Assembly (NCBI GenBank): GCA_947650365.1 | Contig: OX393550.1 | Location: 52,836,879-52,900,878 of the forward strand | DNA length: 64,000 nt | Source: Chamaelirium japonicum | Lineage: Eukaryota > Streptophyta > Magnoliopsida > Liliales > Melanthiaceae | Direction: 5' to 3' | In this document: in pieces, positions 55,653 through 64,000 of the stretch | Numbering within the stretch: the first letter of the stretch is position 1 | Layout of the letters: each line of letters starts with the position of its first letter | Program-made: the position numbers and the translations under genes | The notes under the pieces: model-generated | The model's database searches: none | What the model was told of the DNA's origin: nothing | What the model saw: only the letters and a program-made list of their open reading frames with translations

Positions 55653-55894
55653 CCTCTCGTCGTTAAGGCCGTGGAGAGGCGGGAGGTGCCACAGGTGGCA
55701 CCTTCGCCCGGACCGTCCGCAGCTCCTACCGTATAGCCCGCGGAAGCCCCCCCGGTGGTCGCTGGAAGGCCGGCGAACTGGCGCCTGCCTTCGGGACCCG
55801 GGGAGCGGGATTTTGCCGAACGACGGAGGTTTCAACAAAGAAGTAAGCTCGAAAGCTCGGCACAGAAAAGAGCCCGCATGATCTATAATGTGCA
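55653..55894 (+). other. Gag linker joined to post-pol sequence (deletion junction near 55815)
   Basis: Left of about 55815 it matches 38329-38490 (CCCGGGGAGCGGGATTT); right of it, it matches from about 42980 (GAACGACGGAGG against GAACAATGGAGG). Only one or two bases can be shared at the join, which fits end joining rather than recombination between long repeats. Confidence 0.8.
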
Positions 55895-56288
55895 GTCCGC
55901 CGTTGTGCGGACTTAAAGCAAGACCGGGACCCTCAGAGGCAGCCAGTGGGCGACCTTGAGCTTCCCGGGGTAGTCCGCCGTTGTGCGGACGTAAAGCAAG
56001 ACCGGGATCCTCAGAGGCAGCCAATGGGCGACCTTGAGCTTCCCAGGGTAGTCCGCCGTTGTGCGGACGTAAAGCAAGACCGGGATCCTCAGAGGCAGCC
56101 AGTGGGCGACCTTGAGCTTCCCGGGGTAGTCCGCCGTTGTGCGGACTTAAAGCAAGACCGGGATCCTCAGAGGCAGCCAGTGTGCGACCTTGAGCTTCCC
56201 GGGGTAGTCTGCCGTTGTGCGGACTTAAAGCAAGACCGGGATCCTCAAAGGCAGCCAGTGGGCGACCTTGAGCTTCCCGGGGTAGTCC
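55895..56288. repeat. 78-bp array of element 3, five copies and a cut sixth
   Basis: Units start at 55895, 55973, 56051, 56129, 56207 and 56285, exactly 78 bp apart, closely like 43056-43450. The sixth is cut after GTCC by the copia LTR; AGTCC (56284-56288) is the expected left target duplication. Confidence 0.9.
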
Positions 56289-58618
56289 TGTTGGAAATAA
56301 ATCCATGGCAGAGGCTCGCAGTGGAAGCAAAGTGAAGGTCCAAGGACCGTAGGCGGTGTGCGTTACATATCAAAATTTTCATCGAAACGATCTACATATG
56401 CGTGTATGAAACTAGCATGGCAACTACGCGAACCCCTAACGACGATCTAACGCAAAAGAACAATCTAGCATGTATGCATGTTCTAATTATGTTAGATCTA
56501 CTTGTTAGAGATCATACATGCGTGCGGAATCTTTCACCGCGACAAATTTCTTCTTTGTCGATGGAGACGGGCTACGGATCTGCTCGACATAGCTTCGGTA
56601 CGATGGTCATAACTTTCTTCTCCGAACTCCGATTCTGCTGAAATTTGGATTCCAGGTAGAAAACTTCGAGACGCAACTTTTGAAACAAGTTTGATGTCGT
56701 TTGGACTTCTATAGCTCCCGCAATCACAGAAACAACGCTGATTTTCTGTACAGATTCTGGACAGCAAAAGGTTGCGGGAGACGCCTTCTAGTTCACCCGA
56801 TCTCACACGATGCACGGCACCTCGTCGATGGATCTCTGAGTGCCTCCATACGACGAGCCTTCTCCTTCTACGAAACACCACGTGAGGAAGACAAGTCGTT
56901 ATCCAATGGCGCAAGCGAGGGAGAGAGAGACGAGAGAGGAGATGCGAAGAGAGGAGAGGGGGTGGCTAGGGTTTCCCCCATGGCTTGGGCCGGCCCTAGG
57001 GCTTGCATGGCTCATTAATTTCGTCCCCCCCTCTCTCCCTATGCCTTATATAGGGCCGGCCTTATCCTTACGGATAAGTCTAGCGAATAGGATTGACTGA
57101 TTCAAACCTCTCCCTATATATCTCTTATTTTATCTCTATCTTTTCCTTGTTTTCGAAAACGGTCAAAACCAGCCCGTTTTCTGCGCCTCTTGACTGACCC
57201 TTTCATCGGAGGCAACAATCTCCTGAAACTAATAAGGCCGGCCTTGACCAGTCTCTCACCACTCAGGGTCAGCCCCCTTAGTGCATAGTGGCGCTTAGTA
57301 TGACAAAAAAGCCCTTACGTCACTAGTTGGTCGTTCCTCGTGTACGAGACTTTGCAAGGCACACATAAGTGAAGTGCACCAGTGATTTCACTATTCTCTG
57401 AGGTTCCCATAGGGTGCCCCTAGTGAAGTCAACTAGTCAACTCGCAACATGTCCCGGTGAATTGCACCCATGTGGCAAAGTCCACTTATGACAAGGAATT
57501 GCTACATGCGTCTCTGCACTAACCTAGGGTTTCCCCTTAGTGCACACACGTAGCTACGCATCTACCGTGCACTAGTGCGAAGCACTCACGGAGCGTATGC
57601 TTAGATTTCTCGCTTTCTCTAACTACGTTTTGTGTTTCGAGGAGATGGTATAAGAACCGTACATAATATCGATAAGGTGGAACCTTCAGGGACCAGGGTT
57701 CATGGCTTCCAACTCAGACTCGATCGACACACTACCCGAGTGTACCATCGATCCTCTGAGTCCGAGTTAACCTGCGTAGCCACCCAGAGTGCGACGCAGG
57801 CTGCACTCCAATCCCCCCGGACTTACTATGTTCTCCCTCATACCCCTGCTCTCCGCTCAGTTTGGTAAACCCGCTGTCCCTCCACTTGGTGCCATGACGC
57901 AACTCGAGCGGTGGAGAATACCGTCAGACTCGAGTGCTCATATGACTCGGTTCCTTCCAGGTTGACCACATACATCGTACCTCCGATTACTCAGACGAGC
58001 AACCGGATCCGTCATCAGTCCAACTGATGACCACCTGGCCAGGGTTTAATACGACGTAGGTCAGACCAAGGAACGCACCTCCCGTTAGGGGTGTGGATAG
58101 CCTGCAGGAGTGACACGCTGATGCAACGCCAGCCGGGTAACCCAGTACACCGTGGTTTTGGATCACTGCATCCGGATCCTCACACATTGGTGCGCCAAAG
58201 CACCACACAACTGGTTAGTCCACCAGACATGGTTCCTCAGGGTTTAGGACCGTTTTACCCTAAGCAGAAACACGGTTTAGTGCACCGATGTCTGCTCATC
58301 GATCTGTGCACCGTGTTGGTTCCGTTCGGCCATAGACACTGTGCCTGGTAATGACCGTGGTGGAGACACCCACGCTCTGTCATCCCAACAGCTTATCCTG
58401 ATAGGGCGACCAACCCTTATCAGAGCTGCGAACGTATTTAGGTTACATGGGACCAGTCCCTTGAGTCTACCACTCAAGTGGATTACCATGTAGCTATGGC
58501 TCTCTGTTCTGTAATCAGAACACGTACTATGGTACGTACCAATATGCATTCCTATACTATCAACCATACATAGCTAAACTATAGGTTTTACGAGCTATAG
58601 ACCTCACCAATTCTAACA
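56289..58618 (-). repeat. Copia 3' LTR (2330 bp)
   Basis: Plus-strand ends are TGTTGGAA and TTCTAACA, an imperfect inverted pair with TG...CA. A minus-strand TATA box (TATATAAG, plus 57045-57052) lies about two thirds into it, giving a long U3. The LTR contains no supported gene. Its partner should start just right of 64000. Confidence 0.85.
57045..57052 (-). promoter_or_regulatory. Putative TATA box of the copia LTR
   Basis: CTATATAAGGCAT on the minus strand, after a GGCCGGCCC-rich stretch. The best TATA candidate in the LTR; another, weaker one (GATATATAGG) lies near 57114. Confidence 0.5.
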
Positions 58619-58631
58619 ATCTCCCACTAGG
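58619..58631 (-). other. Copia polypurine tract
   Basis: Minus strand CCTAGTGGGAGAT directly before the LTR start TGTTAGAA. AGTGGGAGAT is the common plant copia PPT form. Confidence 0.8.
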
Positions 58632-59340
58632 TCTAACGAGGAATAACGGTGTTGAGCTCTGTAGCTTCTACATGCTGCCCAAAAGCCTTTGCAGGAATTC
58701 CCTAAAGGAATTGGCAACATTGTCTGTAGATTCCACCTCAGTACCGCTACTTGCATTTTCTCCTATAACTGTCAGATCAAGTGGAGTTTGTACTTGATGG
58801 GTTTCCCCTCATAGCGGTGCCTAGTCTCCTTAGACCTTGCTTACCGCTCTTCTATTGTAACAACAGATAACTGAGCCTCTAGTACGCGTTCCAAGTTCTC
58901 TAAGAACTTCCTAAGCCTTACCACCTGATATACTACTTCGCACGCAACAACGTGTTAAGCCTCTGTGGTAGAGTCTGTGATGCACTTGCTTCACACACTA
59001 CCAACTACCGCTTCTAATCCCAAGATAAAAATAATCCCTGAAATCGATTTTCTAGAACACACATCTGACACCAAAGTCAGATCATGTGTGTCCAATCGAT
59101 ATCAGGACCTGTGAAGTGCAAACTAACTCACAATCCTTACTTAATGAGGATTTCTGAGTATACCCTTCACATCGGTCCAGAGATCTGGACCCGGGTTCAA
59201 TTGAAACTGACCCATCATTCCTGCTGCGCAATAGATATCTAGCCTCGTAAAATGAATCTGGCTAGAATCTTATCTTCATGCGTAGCCTGTGATAGCAAGA
59301 GAACTTTGTTCTGGTTATCTAGAGTTACCTTGATTCCCAG
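58632..59340 (-). pseudogene. Copia RNase H remnant
   Basis: Decayed frames. On the minus strand near 58880-58940 VACEVVYQVVRLRKFLENL can be read, matching the copia RNase H helix pattern AACEAAKEAVWLRKFL-x-L. Further left the IADPF/TKAL region survives only as traces near 58700. Many stops and frame changes. Confidence 0.65.
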
Positions 59341-59366
59341 AGCATAACTCGCCTCACTAGGGTCTT

Positions 59367-59840
59367 TCACATCGAATTGTGATGACTACAAACCTTTACC
59401 GTAAATAATATTCCTACGTCATTTTCAATCCGTAGAATATCGTTAACGTAAAGTACTAAATATACCCTTGTAGCTATTTCACCTTTCCTGTACCATCTTG
59501 GTTTATTCTCATTCTGATCAAATCCGTATGAGCTGATTCCCTTGATCAAAATAGATATTCTAACTTGGATGCTTGCATCAGTCCATAAATGGACCGTTGC
59601 AACTTGTATTCCATATCTTCCTAACCTACTGACACAAAGCCTGGGGCTACTCATCCATATGTCCTTTTCAAATTCCCGTTAGGGAATAACTGTCTTGACA
59701 TCCATCAACCAGATCTCCCAACTATAATGGGCTGTGATGGATTAAGAGGATCCGAAATAGACTTAGGCATAGCTACCAGTGAGATGGTTTTGACATAGTC
59801 AATCCCTTCTCCTTTGGCAACTAATCTAGCTACTTAAGTC
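59367..59840 (-). pseudogene. Copia reverse transcriptase remnant
   Basis: On the minus strand ARLVAKGEGIDYVKTIS (about 59790-59836) matches the start of copia RT, and YLVLYVNDILRIENDVGIL (about 59400-59465) matches the catalytic block. The YVDD box reads YVND (59439-59450), so one catalytic Asp is lost. GFDQNENKP precedes it. Frame changes lie between the blocks. Confidence 0.8.
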
Positions 59841-60460
59841 TTAACCGGGTGCTCTTCTTATACACTTCCAACACCCTGAAGGGTGATAGTGTTATAAGTG
59901 TCAAAACTGTTTCAAGGGACATTGATGCAAGCTTGCCTCCATGGTCTTTTGTCAGTCTGAGCTGTCGGAAGCTCCCACTACTTCTTCGTAGCTCTAGGGA
60001 TCATCCTCTTGAAACTCTGGATTAACTATCAAAGTCTCTCCATAGTATCTTTCAGGAGCTCTGATGGTCCCACAACGACGAGATAGCGGTGGTACAAAGG
60101 AAGCTCCGACTACTTCTTCGTAGCTCTAAGGATCATCCTCCTGAAACTCTGGATTAACTATCAAAGTTTCTCCATAGCATCTTTCAGGAGCTGTGATGGT
60201 CCCACAACGACGAAGTGGTGGTGGTACAAAAGTGAATTGTTTCTACAGTACCTGGTATACTAGTTTCTTGTAACATCTACTCCCACTACGTTTTCAGATG
60301 CGCACTCTTTACCAGTACCCAGTAGTTCACCCAGAACTACCTTACTGATAAACTTATGGTCTATAATATAATCCTGGTCTAGGTAGATGGTATTCGTAGA
60401 AACGATTACCTTCCAAACCTCAAGATCATAGAACAGTCCACCTTATGCCTCCTAAGGGTA
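59841..60460 (-). pseudogene. Copia integrase-RT linker, decayed
   Basis: No open frame. It contains a direct repeat of about 130 bp: GGAAGCTCCCACTACTTCTT... (59967) and GGAAGCTCCGACTACTTCTT... (60099), both followed by GTAGCTCTA and TCAGGAGCT-containing text. I read this as an internal duplication in the linker. Confidence 0.6.
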
Positions 60461-61010
60461 ACCTACAAACAGATATACCTGGAACTACATCTCCATCTCA
60501 TCCCTCTTGTCCTTTTGCACAAGTGCAGGACAACCCTATATCTCGAGACACTATAGTGTCAGCTTTCGCTTAGACCATAGCTCTCTATAGGTCTGAGGCA
60601 CTAATCTAGATGAGAGATAGTTTCATATATAAGCTACTGTTTTAAGGTACAACCCCACCAATGGTGGGTAGTACACTTGGCGATATTCATCATACTACGG
60701 ACCATGTCTAACAGAGTCCGATTCCTTCTCTCGGAGACTTTATTCTGACGTGTCATCCTAAGAGCATTTAACTGGGAGATAATCCCATGCTCCCTCAGGA
60801 TCCTATGGAACTCGTCCGATAGGTTCTCGTTCCCTCGATTAAATCGAAGAGATTCCTATCGTCTGGACGCTCTTGGAATCATAGATGTCAAAATTAACTA
60901 ACTCCCATACCTTCATGGCCCTTTTAGTTATTCAGCCTTCCAGATTACACTCATAGGTTAGAAGGATCTCCGATGATTCTGTGAACAGAAACTCGGCCTT
61001 CTGTCACCTC
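60461..61010 (-). pseudogene. Copia integrase remnant
   Basis: Minus strand near 60700-60850 reads LSDEFHRILREHGIISQ and then VSERRNRTLLDMVRSMM, the hallmark copia integrase block around the catalytic Glu. The sequence to the right (catalytic Asp regions) and left (C-terminal part) is too decayed for clear calls. Confidence 0.78.
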
Positions 61011-62220
61011 TGAATTTATCTGAGGCAAAATATCTAAATCAGAGGGGTCACAAATGGGATAGCTTCTCCAAAGGATTTAGATGAATTTTAATTAGACACT
61101 ACAGCTGTCATGAAATCTATTTCCGAATTAGGATTAAATACAAAGAGATTATTCTGATCTATTCCTCTAGTAATGAAGCTATCTATTCAGTTTAAGATAC
61201 ACACCAACGGTACTGTCTAAAACTAAAAACTTTATTTACCAAGGAGGAAACAGAACTACATCTCTAAAGATCAAAATCCGTGTTTCGGAAAAACTAAGAC
61301 AATCATATCTAACAGCTTCCGCAGCGGCTTATGGCATCAGTACCTATGTTAGGATTCCTTCACTATAAAGTAGCCTTCTGCTTTCCTTGAATCTCTGTAG
61401 ACCCGAAGTCTACATTCCAAGAAGCATAAGAACTGCTACTAGATAGCGACTTAACTCCTAACATCCTGAGGCCATGCTCAATCTTCAAATACCCCCTACA
61501 CTCGCCAAAGCGGAAACACTTCCGTCCTTAGCGTTACCATACTTAGGAGTCCACACCAGTTTCTGCACTAGAATAGTTTTTAATCTCTTATAAGTTACTC
61601 CCTTAGGTTCTTCTAAAGAAGACCTAGGTTAAGCACTAAAGGCTTTGCCTTTAATCTTGATCCCATCCTTTGTCTCTTAGAAATCTCCTTAGAAGTTCTG
61701 CGTTTGTCATCTCTAGCTTGTTAAAGCTAAAGTCTCTGACAACGCCTTCGAGGTTCCAGACAAGGATGCAAGACAGACGTCTTCCACCACCTCGTCATCT
61801 GGTACTATATCTTTGGAATCTAGTTCGATCTGGAACTCAAGTTTGTGTTCCCGAATAAACATACCCTCAGACATCTCGGTACCGACAAGTATCTAGGTGG
61901 ATAAGCGATGAGTCTACCGACTTCGCCTAGCAGACATCTTATGCAAGTTAAACTTTATTAGAGAAGACCTGGCATATCTCTGACTCGCTTCTAAAGAGTT
62001 ATCCGCAAGTCTGCTATAACATAGCACTTGCACATCTCCTTAGACTCTTGCTAGTCGTCATATGCCCTAGTTAGTGCCCTAGTGATATCTGGACCCGTTA
62101 GGTCTAGTACAGGGATATTTAGATTGGAAGCCAATGTACGTTTACTACCCTAAGCATAAGCTAGAGATAGCGCTTCCGCTCTACGTAGTTAGAGACCTGA
62201 TAACTGGTTCTCTTATGGGA
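61011..62220 (-). pseudogene. Copia gag/protease region, heavily decayed
   Basis: By position this should hold gag, protease and the integrase N-terminus. Only weak traces remain (for example a KDG..VSALA-like stretch near 61500). No open frame above about 60 codons has support. Confidence 0.45.
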
Positions 62221-63988
62221 TAATGGATAGGGGAACTATATGGTTGAATAAAAACGAATGCAAAATAACTTAGTTTATGGATTTTGAAAATAAGCTAATT
62301 ATATCCAAATGTCAGCGCTACCCTCACAACGAAGACACCTCTAGGGATTAATTAACCATGTATGTAAGATCTCGGAATAGGCTGCACCTGTCCGAGGGGG
62401 CAGTGTGCAGGTCATCCGCTTACACGGGTCTTTCCCTTGACCCTATCCAAATATGCCAACTAAGGGCTTTGATGAACCATGGTTATCTTTTGGCCAGTAC
62501 CACGTGATCACCATTGTCTTCGCAACGAATACCTCACGTGTACTTCGGATGCTTAACCACGAGCCTAGGCAATTACAGAACGGAAGTTCTAACGGCCCCC
62601 ACGAGGGTGAGTAAAGCCTAAACCCTTGGCGCCGTAATCGCCATATCCCGAGGGAGATCACTAAGTAGCTTGGCATGAAAAAACAAAGCTCTCACCCGAG
62701 GGGGTTGTTGAGTTATGCCCTCCCACCCGAGCACGAAGTGATTGGCCGTGGAGGCCAGGGGATCTCTAAAAGTCCTCTCTTGCATCCCTTATTAAATTTG
62801 AGGGTTATTTAATGCAAGTATGAGTGTACACTAAGGTCACGACAACCTATACACTAGACCCTAGTCATATCGTGCTCCCACTAGCATTTCAAGCCTTTTG
62901 CGAAGCATTAATCGATCTCGGAATATCATAGTCCCTGCCTCGAGTGGATTTCTCCACTCAAGGGTCACATTACATATCCCAAGAACATCGATGCTTTGCA
63001 AACTTGGCTATTACGCTAATACCCTGGAGCCTAGCCTAAGGTCAGACTGACAGGAAAGGTCTTTCACTACCATGGCGCCTTGCTTATAAATTTGACGAAT
63101 GATGTCATAGTAGAATTCCAACTCATTCTAGGTTTCGATGCTTGCCAAATAGGCACACCCGACTAATCGGGTGTTGACCTAATGGGGGCATAACCAAATG
63201 TGAGGAATTCATGCTATCATCAAGGGTCAATTAAATAATAGGCGTCACTAGTAGAATCCTATCCTAATAAGGTCGCTAGGACCCGAGGGGAAAGGGCATC
63301 CCTCTAACACAGATAATCAAATTATCACATCGGGGTTCTCTACAGAAATATAAAGAACTACTAAAAGAAACAAGCACACAACTGAATCAAGTTCAGGGTT
63401 CGACCCCTGAACCTGACTGGCACAGTGCAGGCTCTCTGTCTCCTTCGTAAGGCTCCTCGATCCGGTGCAAGCCTCTGTATACGATCTCCTGACACTTTAT
63501 GCCCTTTGCCGTCATCGTGTACGCTTCGCCGGATCACCATCGTCCTCCAAGGTTCCGCTTGTCCTTCCGGTGGTGGATCCCCACGGCAAGTCCTCCTCTT
63601 CAATCTGTAACCGAAAAAGCTCTAGTACGCTTCGAGCAAGTGCTCGCTCGTACACAATTTCCTAGGACGAAAAGGAGAACAAACCTAGCAAAAAGCCTGG
63701 GAATCAAGGGTGGTAAATCTTCACCTCTTGCCCGACTATGGCTCTAAAATCTATCCACACATAGAAGAAAAAATATCCAGACAAAATCGCTAACACGGGG
63801 TCCGATCCCCGGTAGTAAGCAATCACATATCCAGAATAATTTTAGAAGCGGCGCCCTGCAAGAATGATTCATAGAACATATAAAATATACTATGCATGAT
63901 CTACTCGTAGAACCCCGATGGCAGCACATACTATTCATGCGCGCACATGACGGTTTCATGAAAAATATGAAACGCACACCACTAGCGT
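62221..63988 (-). other. Copia 5' leader region
   Basis: About 1.8 kb between the gag remnant and the PBS without coding signals. Two short perfect or near-perfect dyads occur: GTTCAGGGTTCGACCCCTGAAC (two-part stem, 63389-63410) and CGGGG-TCCGAT-CCCCG (63797-63812). They could be RNA hairpins of the leader. They resemble tRNA T-arms, but no tRNA can be folded around them. Confidence 0.5.
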
Positions 63989-64000
63989 GCTCTGATACCA
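63989..64000 (-). other. Copia primer-binding site (initiator Met tRNA type)
   Basis: Minus strand TGGTATCAGAGC, the standard plant copia PBS complementary to the 3' end of initiator tRNA-Met. It ends at the window edge, so the 5' LTR should start within a few bases beyond 64000. Confidence 0.9.

Larger units (their letters stand above)
52885..56288 (+). mobile_element. Element 3: gag-only deletion derivative of the element 2 family
   Basis: 5' LTR 52885-54209, mutated PBS, gag 54300-55652, a short gag-protease linker to about 55815, then directly the post-pol segment and the 78-bp array to 56288. Compared with element 2, about 4.5 kb (roughly 38490-42980: knuckle, protease, RT, both RNases H and integrase) is missing. 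The copy is then cut by the copia LTR at 56289, so its remaining part must lie beyond the window. The left end TGTTGGGGG joins satellite directly, a genuine insertion boundary. Confidence 0.88.
56289..64000 (-). mobile_element. Ty1/copia LTR retrotransposon, minus strand, 5' LTR outside the window
   Basis: A 3' LTR of 2330 bp (56289-58618), PPT, and a decayed core in copia order read from the right: PBS (63989-64000), long leader and gag region, integrase (about 60480-60850), RT (about 59370-59840), RNase H (about 58690-58960). Integrase before RT is the copia order. No long frame survives. It is inserted in the 78-bp array of element 3 and is thus the youngest insertion visible at that place. 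Long LTR and motif style suggest the Angela/Tork side of copia, without certainty. Confidence 0.87.

Noticed and set aside
63385-63415. T-arm-like GGTTCGACCCC hairpin, possible tRNA
   Set aside because: No acceptor, D or anticodon arm can be placed around it; it is within the copia leader.

Overview
This is repetitive nuclear DNA from a flowering plant. The evidence is Ty3/gypsy elements of the plant Tat lineage, a Ty1/copia element with the plant-type primer-binding site TGGTATCAGAGC, GT-AG introns, plant TATA/G-box promoters and a large AT-rich satellite. I see no host gene, tRNA, rRNA or CRISPR array. The species cannot be named from the sequence.

Layout. A satellite with 23-bp and 28-bp monomers fills 1-6280, 19021-35681 and 49524-52884. 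It switches strand about 25 times, often at fold-back inverted duplications. Tat element 1 (6281-19020, minus strand) lies in it with a clean 5-bp target duplication (ATCCA). Tat element 2 (35842-49523, plus strand) belongs to a different, GC-rich family; a 160-bp scrap of another copy's 3' end is fused to its left LTR. Element 3 (52885-56288, plus strand) is a gag-only relative of element 2. It is broken by a copia element (56289 to beyond 64000, minus strand), whose 3' LTR, decayed core and PBS are visible and whose 5' LTR lies outside the window.

How the parts work together. Elements 1 and 2 share one plan: LTR, PBS (TGGCGCCGTCTGTGGGA), gag with a CHHC knuckle, protease, RT, a degenerate first RNase H, an intact-looking second RNase H, integrase, tandem array A, an antisense gene (aORF) with its own TATA promoter and introns, tandem array B, PPT (GGAGGGGGTAA) and LTR. 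The aORF converges on pol. In both it has a GLCP-x-Q-x3-NSW motif domain, a charged or Pro/Ala-rich middle, basic nuclear-localisation-like motifs and a C-terminal coiled coil after a phase-0 intron. Both aORF promoters carry the palindrome AAGACACGTGTCTT and a second CACGTG. All gag-pol regions carry stops or frameshifts, so no copy here looks able to move by itself; the aORF of element 1 is the best preserved gene, with one frameshift.

The most unusual signals are (1) this bidirectional design with its own antisense gene and (2) satellite fold-backs whose 27-bp or 58-bp spacers occur in both orientations between the same arms, as expected from recombination between inverted repeats. All coordinates were read by eye; domain names rest on motif recognition, not on searches.
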